Shown here: piece by piece, positions 1 to 7,224 of the stretch
Layout: each line of letters starts with the position of its first letter
How positions within the stretch are numbered: the stretch's first letter is position 1
Source of the DNA: Streptomyces lasiicapitis
GTDB lineage: Bacteria > Actinomycetota > Actinomycetes > Streptomycetales > Streptomycetaceae
Reading direction: 5' to 3'
Length of the DNA stretch: 64,000 nt
NCBI RefSeq assembly: GCF_014646335.1
Contig: NZ_BMNG01000001.1
Location: 216,495 to 280,494 of the forward strand
The notes under the pieces: generated by a model
The model's database searches: none
Told to the model about the DNA's origin: nothing
The model's input: the letters and a program-made list of their open reading frames with translations, nothing else
Program-made: the position numbers and the translations under genes

Positions 1-447
1 GCCGTACGGACCCGTGCCGAGCTTCTCCGCCCTGCCGTGGGCGAGCAGGAACACCTCGTCCGCCTGGTTGCCGAACGACGTGAGGACCCCGCCGGCCTCG
101 AACTCCCGCTGCTGGCAGCGACGGGCCAGCTCGGTGAGCACCTCCTGGTCCTCGAAGTCCCGCAGGACCGGCAGTTCGCCCAGCTCCGCGGGGATCACCT
201 CGACGCGGTCCCCGGTCTTGACGAACGTGACACGGCCGTCGCCGACCGAGTAGCTCGTCCTGCGGTTCACGCGATACGTACCGCCCTGCACCTGCACCCA
301 GGGCAGCATCCGCAGCAGCCAGCGGGAGCTGATCTCCTGCATCTGCGGCGCGGACTTGGTGGTGGTGGCCAGATTCCGTGCGGCGGATGTGCCGAGACTC
401 TGCTGCGGCCTGTCCTGATCCGAACGGATCTCTTCGCCTACCGACAT
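1..447 (-). CDS. Family 2B encapsulin nanocompartment shell protein (N-terminal part, truncated by window edge)
   Basis: The first 149 residues are visible and the frame is still open at base 1, so the gene continues to the left. The start ATG (445-447) follows an AGGAGG Shine-Dalgarno at about 455-460. The N-terminal stretch ([20 protein letters not shown], then [23 protein letters not shown]) is the signature I recognise from SrpI/EshA-type family 2 encapsulins. From about residue 95 it runs into a cyclic-nucleotide-binding-like fold ([22 protein letters not shown]), which marks subtype 2B, in which a CNB domain is inserted in the shell protein. Known family members self-assemble into protein shells that load enzymes such as terpene cyclases. 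The cargo gene is not in this window; it would be expected to the left. The name is secure; cargo and ligand are unknown. Confidence 0.85.
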   Translation of the reverse strand, partial: MSVGEEIRSDQDRPQQSLGTSAARNLATTTKSAPQMQEISSRWLLRMLPWVQVQGGTYRVNRRTSYSVGDGRVTFVKTGDRVEVIPAELGELPVLRDFEDQEVLTELARRCQQREFEAGGVLTSFGNQADEVFLLAHGRAEKLGTGPYG

Positions 448-817
448 TGAAATTGCCTCCTGATGGTGCGCTGACCTGCGACTCGCAACCCTTCCAGCAC
501 GGTGAGTACGGACGCCATTACACATATGAGCGGGATTGGATCTCGACGGACAGGGCACGCTGCCGTTTACCAGGCCGGATCCTTCGTACGTTCGTCCAGG
601 GACGCCGCGGACGGCGGGCCGCGCGGAGCGGAACATGTAATACCGGCCGCCGGGGCGAATGGTTTCGGCCAACCAGTGAGGTGCGGCCGACCGGCTGACG
701 CGGGCGCGGGCCGGATACGACGGCGGGCCCGAGGGGGAACTCCAAGATCCGTGCACTCGTTCAGAAGACGAGCGCAGCGCACGCACCATCCGCACCACAT
801 TCGTCAGGAGAAGCGAC
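448..817. other. Intergenic region between encapsulin and small conserved gene
   Basis: About 370 bases with no convincing gene. It must hold the leftward encapsulin promoter and the rightward promoter of the 818 gene. A slightly AT-richer patch lies at about 515-545. I see no clear operator or terminator. Confidence 0.4.
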
Positions 818-1051
818 ATGGCAGGCTTCCTCGACCGCGCCAGAGAACAGGTGCAGCAGGGTCTCAACCAGGGCAAGCAGAAGATCGACGACGTGCAGGC
901 ACAGCGAGCGGGCAACGACCTGCTCAAGCAGCTCGGCGCGGCGTACTACGCGGAGCGGCGCGGCAGCGGCACTCCGGACGCCACCCAGCAGGCCCTGTCG
1001 GCCCTCGAGGCACACATCGCGACGCACGGCGACGGCTTCCTCCGCGCCTGA
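818..1051 (+). CDS. Small conserved hypothetical protein (77 aa)
   Basis: Starts at ATG 818, eight bases after a good Shine-Dalgarno (CAGGAGAAG). The product, [20 protein letters not shown] onward, is helical and charged with no signal peptide or membrane segment. The N-terminal half looks like an amphipathic, possibly coiled, helix; the C-terminal half ([20 protein letters not shown]) is alanine-rich. I recognise it only as a small protein common in Streptomyces and assign no function. It stands alone, with a terminator-like hairpin at 1119-1147 after it. Coding status is supported by the strong ribosome site and third-position GC bias. Confidence 0.7.
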   Translation: MAGFLDRAREQVQQGLNQGKQKIDDVQAQRAGNDLLKQLGAAYYAERRGSGTPDATQQALSALEAHIATHGDGFLRA

Positions 1052-1118
1052 CACCCACGTGCCGCGCGGCCCGCGTCACTCCATCGGCCGACCTCTCGGC
1101 TGACCGGATCGAATCGCA

Positions 1119-1147
1119 CGGTGCCCGAACAAATGGTTCGGGCACCG
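1119..1147 (+). terminator. Terminator-like hairpin after the 818 gene
   Basis: Perfect 12-bp stem, CGGTGCCCGAAC (1119-1130) against GTTCGGGCACCG (1136-1147), with a 5-base loop and no U tail, as usual in Streptomyces. Confidence 0.6.
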
Positions 1148-1218
1148 GCAGTTCCGGTACAAGCAGCGTACGAGGCGGTCCGCGACCGGCGACCGTCGCG
1201 CCCGCAAAGGAGGCGGTC

Positions 1219-1809
1219 ATGGCCCCACCCATGTCCGCGAACAGATTCCTGGACATTCTCCGGGACGAAGGCGTCACGATCGTCGAAGTCGGCAATTGGC
1301 GCGAGCACAACCGCAATCATGTGGGCCCCTGGGGACAGGTGCACGGCGTGATGATCCATCACACGGTCACCTCCGGCACCGAGAAGACCGTCCGCATCTG
1401 CCGCGACGGGTACGAGGGCCTGCCCGGCCCGCTCTGTCACGGCGTCATCACCAAGGACGGCCGTGTCCACCTCGTCGGCTACGGCCGCTCCAACCACGCG
1501 GGGCTCGGCGACGACGACGTCCTGCGCGCCGTCATCGCCGAGAAGACCCTCCCCCCGGACAACGAGGCCAACACCGACGGCAACCGCCACTTCTACGGCT
1601 TCGAGTGCGAGAACCTCGGCGACGGCGAGGACCCCTGGCCCGACGCCCAGCTGGAGGCCATCGAGAAGGTCTCGGCCGCCATCTGCCGCCACCACGACTG
1701 GACGGAGCGCTCGGTCATCGGCCACCTGGAGTGGCAGCCCGGCAAGATCGACCCCAAGGGGTTCACGATGGCGTGGATGCGCGACCGCATCCACGAACGC
1801 CTGAAGTAG
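1219..1809 (+). CDS. Peptidoglycan recognition / N-acetylmuramoyl-L-alanine amidase family protein
   Basis: A 196-residue protein made almost entirely of one Amidase_2/PGRP domain, the T7-lysozyme-type zinc amidase fold that cleaves the bond between N-acetylmuramic acid and L-alanine. Likely zinc ligands are the first His of IHHTVTSG (about residue 47), a central His in the YGFECENL/HRHH region and the HLEW...PGKIDP segment near the C-terminus; the PGKIDPKG motif is typical. No signal peptide or membrane segment is visible, so it is either cytoplasmic or released by a non-Sec route. The start ATG at 1219 is chosen because AAAGGAGG sits just upstream; longer in-frame starts exist but lack such a site. 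It may act on wall fragments or belong to phage-derived lysins. Confidence 0.85.
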   Translation: MAPPMSANRFLDILRDEGVTIVEVGNWREHNRNHVGPWGQVHGVMIHHTVTSGTEKTVRICRDGYEGLPGPLCHGVITKDGRVHLVGYGRSNHAGLGDDDVLRAVIAEKTLPPDNEANTDGNRHFYGFECENLGDGEDPWPDAQLEAIEKVSAAICRHHDWTERSVIGHLEWQPGKIDPKGFTMAWMRDRIHERLK

Positions 1810-1848
1810 CCCGCCCGCCACGAGGGACACACGAGGGACAATGGTGGG

Positions 1849-2760
1849 GTGCCCGCCACCCCGCCCGCCTCCGGCCTCCACCCGCGGCTCCCCACACCGC
1901 TGCAGCCGGTCGCGGACCCCCGTTTCGAGGTCCGCGGCGTCCGGCTGCTCCTCAAGCGCGACGACCGGATACACCCGGACCTGCCCGGCAACAAGTACCG
2001 CAAGCTGGTCCTCAACCTGGACGAGGCGCGGGCCGCGGGCCACGCCACCCTGCTGACGTTCGGCGGCGCCTACTCCAACCACCTGCGGGCCACGGCGGCG
2101 GCAGGCCGTCTGCTGGGCTTCGGGACCGTCGGCGTCGTACGCGGCGACGAACTGGCCGGCCGCCCCCTGAACCCGTCGCTCGCCCAGTGCGCGGCCGACG
2201 GCATGCGGCTGCACTTCGTCGACAGATCGACGTACCGGCAGAAGCGGGACCCCATAGTCCTCGCGGAACTGCGGCGCGCGACGGCCACCCAGGACGCGTA
2301 CGTCATCCCCGAAGGCGGCAGCAACGCCCTCGCCGTCCACGGCTGCACGGCCCTCGGCGAGGAACTGCGCGGGCGCACGGACGTCGCGGCCGTCGCCTGC
2401 GGCACCGGGGGCACCCTCGCGGGCCTGGCCGCCGGCCTCTCCCCCGGCCAGCGCGCGCTCGGCATACCCGTCCTCAAGGGCGGCTTCCTCGGCTCCGAGA
2501 TACAAGGCCTCCAGCGCGCCGCCTTCGGCGCCCCCGGAGACAACTGGACCCTCGACGAGCGCTTCCACTGCGGCGGCTACGCCCGCACCACCGGCGAACT
2601 CACCGCCTTCGCCGACGACTTCGAGGACCGGCACGGCCTCCCCGTGGAGCGCGTCTACGTGGCCAAGCTCCTGTTCGCGCTGACCGCACTCTCCGAAGAG
2701 GGCGCGTTCGCCCCGGGGACGACGGTCGCAGCCGTCATCACCGGCACGCCGACCCAGTAG
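1849..2760 (+). CDS. PLP-dependent ACC deaminase / D-cysteine desulfhydrase family enzyme
   Basis: A 303-residue tryptophan-synthase-beta-type PLP enzyme. The N-terminal segment RLLLKRDDRIHPDLPGNKYRKL contains the Schiff-base lysine motif GNKYRKL, followed by the substrate loop TFGGAYSNH and a phosphate-binding loop CGTGGTLAG. This pattern is that of 1-aminocyclopropane-1-carboxylate deaminase and D-cysteine desulfhydrase, which deaminate small amino acids to 2-oxoacids. Sequence alone does not decide between the two. The GTG start at 1849 leaves only 39 bases after the amidase stop, so co-transcription is possible. The gene converges on the Na+/H+ antiporter gene with a 28-base gap. Confidence 0.8.
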   Translation: MPATPPASGLHPRLPTPLQPVADPRFEVRGVRLLLKRDDRIHPDLPGNKYRKLVLNLDEARAAGHATLLTFGGAYSNHLRATAAAGRLLGFGTVGVVRGDELAGRPLNPSLAQCAADGMRLHFVDRSTYRQKRDPIVLAELRRATATQDAYVIPEGGSNALAVHGCTALGEELRGRTDVAAVACGTGGTLAGLAAGLSPGQRALGIPVLKGGFLGSEIQGLQRAAFGAPGDNWTLDERFHCGGYARTTGELTAFADDFEDRHGLPVERVYVAKLLFALTALSEEGAFAPGTTVAAVITGTPTQ

Positions 2761-2788
2761 CCCGCGGACCCCGGGCCGACCCCGTGCC

Positions 2789-4387
2789 TCACTCCTCGAC
2801 CTCCCTATGGGCCGCGGCCTCCTCCAGGTCCAGCTTCCGCAGCAGCGTCCGCAGCATTTCGTCGTCGATGCGCCGCTCGTCCCGCATCCGCACGAACACC
2901 TCGCGCTCGGCGGCGATCGCCTCGCGCGCGAGCCTGCGGTAGGTGTCGTCCGCGGATTCGCCCGTGACGGGGTTGGACTGACCGAGCCGCTCCCACACGG
3001 AGTTGCGGCGCCGTTCGAGAACCGTGCGCAGACGGTCCTGGAGCGGCCCTGGCAGGCTGTTGCGCTCGTCTTCCATCAGTTCCCGCAGTCGGGCCTCCGC
3101 GGCCTGTGAGGCGGCGTTCTGCGCCTGCGCCTCGGCGAGCGTCTGCTCCTGCGGGTCGCGCCCGGGGAGCTTCAGGACCCGGATCAGCCACGGGAGCGAG
3201 AGCCCCTGCAGCACCAGCGTCCCGATGACCGTCGTGAAGGTCAGGAAGAGCACGAGGTTGCGGGCAGGGAACGGCTCGTCGTCGTCCGTCACCAGCGGGA
3301 TGGAGAACGCGATCGCCAGCGACACCACACCCCTCATCCCGGCCCAGCTCACGATCAGCGGCCGCCGCCAGTCCATGTGGCCCTCGCGCTCCCGGATCCG
3401 CGCCGAGAGCACGCGCGGCAGATACGTCGCGGGATACGACCACACGAACCGCACCGCCACGACGCACACGAAGACCGCGACGGCGTACCAGACCGCCTGA
3501 CCCACGCTGTACTCGCCGAGCTCCCCCAGGACGACCGGCAACTGCAGACCGATGAGGGCGAACACCGCCGACTCCAGGAGGAAGCCGACGACCTTCCACA
3601 CCGCGGCCTCCTGGAGCCGCGTCTCGAAGTCGACCTGCCAGGAACGGTGCCCCAAGTAGAGGGCCACCACGACCACGGCGAGCACTCCGGAGGCATGCAC
3701 CTGCTCCGCGGCGGCGTACGCGACGAAGGGGATGAGCAGCGACAGTGTGTTCTGGAGCAGCGACTCCTTCAGGTGGGTGCGCAGCCAGTGGATCGGCACC
3801 ATCAGGAGCAGCCCCACGCCGACGCCGCCGACCGCCGCCACCAGGAACTCCTGGATGCCGCCCGCCCAGCTCGCGCCCTCGCCGACGGCTGCCGCGAGTG
3901 CCACCTTGTAGGCGGTGATCGCGGTCGCGTCGTTCACCAGGGACTCGCCCTGGAGGATCGTGGTGAGGCGCGAGGGCAGTCCCACGCGGCGCGCGATGGC
4001 GGTGGCCGCGACGGCGTCCGGCGGCGCGATCACCGCCCCGAGGACGAGGGCCGCGGTCAGCGGGAGGTCGGGGATCAGCAGATACGCGAGCCAGCCGACG
4101 ACGAGCGTTGCGAACAGAACGTAACCGACCGACAGGAGCGCGACGGGCCTGACATTGGCCCGCAGGTCCAGATACGAGCTCTCCAGGGCGGCCGTGTGCA
4201 GCAGCGGCGGCAGGATCAGCGGGAGCACCACGTGCGGATCGAGGTCGTACTCCGGCACCCCGGGAACGTACGCGGCGATCAGGCCCACGCCGACGAGGAG
4301 CAGCGGCGCGGGCACCGGGGTGCGGCGCGCGGCGCCGGCGATCGCGGCACTCGCGGCGATCAGCGCCACCAGGGGCAGTACGTCCAT
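2789..4387 (-). CDS. Na+/H+ antiporter (CPA1/NhaP-type)
   Basis: A 532-residue protein with about a dozen membrane segments followed by a roughly 110-residue charged cytoplasmic tail (EAQAQNAASQAAEARLRELM...). It exchanges cytoplasmic Na+ or K+ for H+ across the membrane. CPA1 hallmarks are APPDAV (121-126) and GESLVNDA (147-154), which carry the ion-binding acidic residues. ATG 4387 is preferred because membrane segment 1 (VLPLVALIAASAAIAG) begins at once; GGAG lies directly against the start, which is unusually close. It is divergent from the UBP zinc-finger gene, with only 45 bases between the two starts, so they may share a control region. Confidence 0.85.
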   Translation of the reverse strand: MDVLPLVALIAASAAIAGAARRTPVPAPLLLVGVGLIAAYVPGVPEYDLDPHVVLPLILPPLLHTAALESSYLDLRANVRPVALLSVGYVLFATLVVGWLAYLLIPDLPLTAALVLGAVIAPPDAVAATAIARRVGLPSRLTTILQGESLVNDATAITAYKVALAAAVGEGASWAGGIQEFLVAAVGGVGVGLLLMVPIHWLRTHLKESLLQNTLSLLIPFVAYAAAEQVHASGVLAVVVVALYLGHRSWQVDFETRLQEAAVWKVVGFLLESAVFALIGLQLPVVLGELGEYSVGQAVWYAVAVFVCVVAVRFVWSYPATYLPRVLSARIREREGHMDWRRPLIVSWAGMRGVVSLAIAFSIPLVTDDDEPFPARNLVLFLTFTTVIGTLVLQGLSLPWLIRVLKLPGRDPQEQTLAEAQAQNAASQAAEARLRELMEDERNSLPGPLQDRLRTVLERRRNSVWERLGQSNPVTGESADDTYRRLAREAIAAEREVFVRMRDERRIDDEMLRTLLRKLDLEEAAAHREVEE

Positions 4388-4432
4388 CTCCAGGCCCTCC
4401 GCCGTCCGCTCTCGCGTCGTAACCTGGCCATC

Positions 4433-4693
4433 ATGAACGAGTGCTCGCACGTCAGCGCGCTGCCCCACCCGGAGCCCGCACCCCTGAGCGACACCTGTCT
4501 GGAATGCCTCGCCGCCGGCAGCCACCCGGTGCAGCTTCGGCTGTGCCTGGTCTGCGGGCACGTGGGCTGCTGCGACTCGTCGCCGTTCCAGCACGCGACG
4601 GCACACTTCAAGGAGACCGGGCATCCGGTGATGCGGACCTTCGAGCCCGGCGAGAAGTGGCGTTGGTGCTTTGTCGACGGTTCGATCGTCTGA
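4433..4693 (+). CDS. UBP-type zinc-finger protein (86 aa)
   Basis: A complete small protein that is essentially one ZnF-UBP domain. Cysteine/histidine pairs in order are C4/H6, TCLEC (C22, C25), CLVCGH (C38, C41, H43), GCC (C46, C47), and the QHATAHFKETGHP block with H54, H58 and H63. In eukaryotes this fold binds the C-terminal tail of ubiquitin. In actinobacteria its partner is unknown. It starts at ATG 4433 and is divergently paired with the Na+/H+ antiporter, so it may take part in regulating that transporter; that is inference. Confidence 0.85.
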   Translation: MNECSHVSALPHPEPAPLSDTCLECLAAGSHPVQLRLCLVCGHVGCCDSSPFQHATAHFKETGHPVMRTFEPGEKWRWCFVDGSIV

Positions 4694-4854
4694 GGCCTGG
4701 GTACGTCAACCCGACGCTCGTTCTTTCCAATTGGGCCCGCGAAACCCCTAGCCACTGTCCGTACCCGTAGGCTTACTATGAGTGACAGCAACGGGATGGG
4801 GTCCCCGGGACACGGAACTGAGCAGCGCGGTAGCGTCACCGCTGGAAAACGTGG

Positions 4855-4874
4855 TGCGTCACCCGTGTGACGCA
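4855..4874. promoter_or_regulatory. Perfect inverted repeat upstream of the anti-sigma/sigma operon
   Basis: Arms TGCGTCAC (4855-4862) and GTGACGCA (4867-4874) with a 4-base spacer, 65 bases before the anti-sigma start. BldD is known to repress sigH in S. coelicolor and prefers TnAC...GTnA palindromes. This site is one base shorter than the published-type box, so assignment to BldD is only possible. Confidence 0.5.
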
Positions 4875-4938
4875 GTCCGGACCGCCGCGGCGCGACGGCC
4901 GGAGCCCCGAAAGTGCTTGTACCACCTTGGAGGTGAGG

Positions 4939-5352
4939 GTGTCCCAGATCGCAGGCGAGCCCGGGAATCAGGACTTCGTGGAGGTCCGCCTTCCGGCTGC
5001 GGGTGCCTACCTGTCGGTGCTGCGTACGGCCACGGCCGGCCTCGCGGCGCGCTTGGACTTCACCCTGGACGAGATCGAGGACCTCCGCATCGCTGTCGAC
5101 GAGGCCTGCGCGATTCTGCTCCAGCAGGCCGTGCCCGGCTCCGTGCTCAGCTGCGTCTTCCGGCTCGTCGACGACTCCTTGGAGGTGACCGTCTCGGCAC
5201 CGACCACCGACGGCCGCGCGCCGGAACGTGACACCTTCGCCTGGACTGTCCTCTCGGCCCTCGCGGGCAAGGTCGACTCGACGGTCGCAGACGACAAAAC
5301 CGTTTCGATCAGCCTCTACAAACAGCGCGGCGCGGGACCCGGGCCGGCGTGA
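4939..5352 (+). CDS. ushX: Anti-sigma regulatory factor of SigH (UshX/RshA/PrsH-like ATP-binding protein)
   Basis: A 137-residue GHKL-type ATP-binding protein of the RsbW/SpoIIAB class. The DEIEDLRIAVDEACAILLQQ stretch carries the N-box-like helix (here DEACAI rather than the usual NA.EA.N), and the C-terminal strands are DTFAWTVLSALAGKVD. Such proteins bind and hold a SigB-type sigma factor. The next gene overlaps it (GTGA, 5349-5352) and encodes that sigma factor, so translational coupling is expected. GTG 4939 is chosen because GGAGG (4929-4933) sits five bases upstream; a GTG at 4867 in the same frame would add 24 residues. Order and sequence match the S. coelicolor sigH operon as I remember it. 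Whether it also has kinase activity is not visible. Confidence 0.8.
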   Translation: MSQIAGEPGNQDFVEVRLPAAGAYLSVLRTATAGLAARLDFTLDEIEDLRIAVDEACAILLQQAVPGSVLSCVFRLVDDSLEVTVSAPTTDGRAPERDTFAWTVLSALAGKVDSTVADDKTVSISLYKQRGAGPGPA

Positions 5353-6512
5353 GGAACGGGGACGGGCCCGTGCGGGACGAAGAGCGCGGAACACGTGGCA
5401 CACACGGTCTGCCCGCCCGCGGCAGGGGCGGCACGCGTCCGGCCACGGGGCGCGGTCCGGTGGAGCCGGGGTCTGCCCCCGGAGGCATCCCCGAACAGCA
5501 GGCCAGGCCGCACCCGCAGGATCCGGAACAGCCGGGTGCGCCAGCGGTGGCCGACACGGAAGTGCCGGAGCAGGCAGAGCCGACCGCCGGGGACGGGATC
5601 GACGAGCCGTCCGGCCCGGGCGGGCGACAGGACCAAGTAGGCGCCGCACGCAGGGGGTCCCCCCGGGCGTCCAGCACTGGGGACAGGTCCCCGGAAGGGC
5701 GGCGGCTGGTGACGGGCGGGACGATGAGCGAGCACGAGCAGCACAGCCGGCACGATCCACAGGACCGCAGCGGCGCGCGAGCGAAGTTCATCGAGCTGCG
5801 CTCGCTGAAGGACGGCAGCCCCGAGTACGCGGAGCTGCGCAATCAGCTCGTCCGCATGCACCTGCCGCTCGTGGAGCATCTGGCCCGCCGTTTCCGCAAC
5901 CGCGGCGAGCCGCTGGACGACCTGACCCAGGTCGCCACGATCGGCCTGATCAAGTCGGTGGACCGCTTCGACCCGGACCGCGGCGTGGAGTTCTCCACGT
6001 ACGCGACCCCGACGGTCGTCGGCGAGATCAAGCGGCACTTCCGCGACAAGGGCTGGGCGGTGCGCGTGCCGCGGCGCCTGCAGGAGCTGCGGCTCGCCCT
6101 GACGACGGCGACGGCGGAGCTCTCGCAGCTGCACGGCCGCTCCCCGACCGTGCACGAGCTGGCGCAGAAACTGGCGATCTCCGAAGAGGAGGTCCTGGAG
6201 GGCCTGGAGTCGGCGAACGCCTACTCCACGCTGTCGCTCGACGTCCCGGACACCGACGACGAGTCACCGGCCGTGGCCGACACCCTCGGCGCCGAGGACG
6301 AGGCCCTGGAGGGCGTGGAGTACCGCGAATCCCTCAAGCCGCTCCTGGAGGACCTGCCGCCGCGCGAGAAGCGCATCCTGCTGCTGCGGTTCTTCGGGAA
6401 CATGACGCAGTCGCAGATCGCCCAGGAGGTCGGCATCTCCCAGATGCACGTCTCCCGGCTGCTCGCCCGCACGCTGGCGCAGCTGCGCGAGAAGCTCCTC
6501 GTGGAGGAGTGA
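5349..6512 (+). CDS. sigH: RNA polymerase sigma factor SigH (SigB/SigF family, stress and development)
   Basis: A 387-residue group 3 sigma factor. Residues from about 165 hold region 2 (LVRMHLPLVEHLARRFRNRG, LDDLTQVATIGLIKSVDRFD, FSTYATPTVVGEIKRHFRDK), then region 3 (RRLQELRLALTTATAELSQL) and the region 4 helix-turn-helix (MTQSQIAQEVGISQMHVSRL). The first about 125 residues are a proline/glycine-rich extension without homology that I recognise. A second start, ATG 5724 (MSEHEQHSRH), would give the usual short sigma factor. S. coelicolor SigH is known in several sizes, so both may be used. GTG 5349 overlaps the anti-sigma stop. It directs osmotic-stress and sporulation-linked transcription in relatives. 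A terminator follows at 6550-6576. Confidence 0.9.
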   Translation: MRNGDGPVRDEERGTRGTHGLPARGRGGTRPATGRGPVEPGSAPGGIPEQQARPHPQDPEQPGAPAVADTEVPEQAEPTAGDGIDEPSGPGGRQDQVGAARRGSPRASSTGDRSPEGRRLVTGGTMSEHEQHSRHDPQDRSGARAKFIELRSLKDGSPEYAELRNQLVRMHLPLVEHLARRFRNRGEPLDDLTQVATIGLIKSVDRFDPDRGVEFSTYATPTVVGEIKRHFRDKGWAVRVPRRLQELRLALTTATAELSQLHGRSPTVHELAQKLAISEEEVLEGLESANAYSTLSLDVPDTDDESPAVADTLGAEDEALEGVEYRESLKPLLEDLPPREKRILLLRFFGNMTQSQIAQEVGISQMHVSRLLARTLAQLREKLLVEE

Positions 6513-6549
6513 GCGGCCTCCCGGACGGGAGGTACCTGACCGCACCAGG

Positions 6550-6576
6550 GGGCGGCGAGCCCAGCGCTCGCCGCCC
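6550..6576 (+). terminator. Terminator after sigH
   Basis: An 11-bp perfect stem, GGGCGGCGAGC (6550-6560) with GCTCGCCGCCC (6566-6576) and loop CCAGC, followed by TTCGTG. It lies between converging genes and may serve both. Confidence 0.7.
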
Positions 6577-6632
6577 TTCGTGCTGCCGCTTGCCCTTCGT
6601 GCCGCTGCTTGCCGCTCGTGCTGCTACTTGCC
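6576..6632. repeat. 19-bp imperfect tandem repeat, three copies
   Basis: Copies at 6576-6594, 6595-6613 and 6614-6632 share the pattern cTTCGTGCtGCcGCTTGCC. The array starts inside the sigH terminator stem and ends within the 3' end of the 6624 membrane protein gene. Confidence 0.75.
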
Positions 6633-7076
6633 GCCTTCTTGTACGTTGCCCGCGCCGCCGATGCCGAGCGCCTCGGTGGTGGCGGGGTGGAGCAGGAGGA
6701 CCAGCGTCGCGACCGCGACCGCGGCGAGCGCGATGCCTCCGGGGATCATCGCGCTGTCCGCCTGGAGGAGCTGCCAGGCCACGGGAAGCGCCATGATCTG
6801 CGTGATGATCGCGGGGCCGCGGGCCCAGCGGCGCAGCTGGAGCAGACCGCGCGCGGCGAGCAGCGGCAGCAGCGCGAGGACGATCAGCGTGACGCCGCCG
6901 GTCGTCGCCTGCCGCGGGTTGTCGGGGTCGCCCGCGAGTCCCATCACGAGCATGTAGGCACCGCCGACGACGAGTGCCAGGCCCTCGAGCCCGGCGAGCG
7001 CCGCGGCGGCCGTGAGGCGCCCGGGGCGGGGTCCCGACGCGGGGGCTTCTGGGGTGGTCTTCGGCTCAGTGCTCAC
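6624..7076 (-). CDS. Small integral membrane protein, function unknown
   Basis: A 150-residue protein with four predicted membrane segments: LTAAAALAGLEGLALVVGGAYML, GGVTLIVLALLPLLAARGLL, AIITQIMALPVAWQLL and IPGGIALAAVAVATLVLLLHP. The N-terminus (STEPKTTPEAPASGPRPGR) is a soluble acidic/proline tail. The GTG start at 7076 gives a sensible first helix; an upstream extension would be arginine-rich and unlikely. I do not recognise a family beyond hypothetical Streptomyces membrane protein. It is divergent from the diacylglycerol kinase gene across a control region with 23-bp repeats, and converges on sigH. Confidence 0.75.
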   Translation of the reverse strand: MSTEPKTTPEAPASGPRPGRLTAAAALAGLEGLALVVGGAYMLVMGLAGDPDNPRQATTGGVTLIVLALLPLLAARGLLQLRRWARGPAIITQIMALPVAWQLLQADSAMIPGGIALAAVAVATLVLLLHPATTEALGIGGAGNVQEGGK

Positions 7077-7132
7077 GCATCGAGGGTAGCCCCGGGCGTC
7101 CGGAGCCCGGCAGGTCGGTGCGGTCCGGGCGC

Positions 7133-7188
7133 GACCTCCGACGGGTACGGGTCGTGACCTCGGACGGGTACAGGTCGTGACCTCGGTC
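7133..7188. repeat. 23-bp direct repeats containing GGTC-GT-GACC inverted repeats
   Basis: GACCT recurs at 7133, 7156 and 7179, exactly 23 bases apart. Two copies are embedded in GGTCGTGACC (7151-7160 and 7174-7183), a 4-bp inverted repeat with a 2-base centre. The array lies in the divergent control region of 6624 and 7225 and looks like a set of protein-binding sites. Confidence 0.6.
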
Positions 7189-7211
7189 TGGGCGAGGTAA
7201 AGACCGCTAGG

Positions 7212-7217
7212 TAGTCT
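7212..7217 (+). promoter_or_regulatory. Possible -10 element of a leaderless promoter
   Basis: TAGTCT lies seven bases before the ATG of the 7225 gene, and no Shine-Dalgarno is visible, so transcription may begin at or next to the start codon. Confidence 0.35.
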
Positions 7218-7224
7218 GCTGCGC

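Noticed and set aside
946..2634. A 562-codon open frame on the - strand opposite the amidase and PLP-enzyme genes
   Set aside because: It is a GC-bias shadow: low-complexity Ala/Val/Gly/Arg protein with no domain, while the + strand genes have clear families and ribosome sites.
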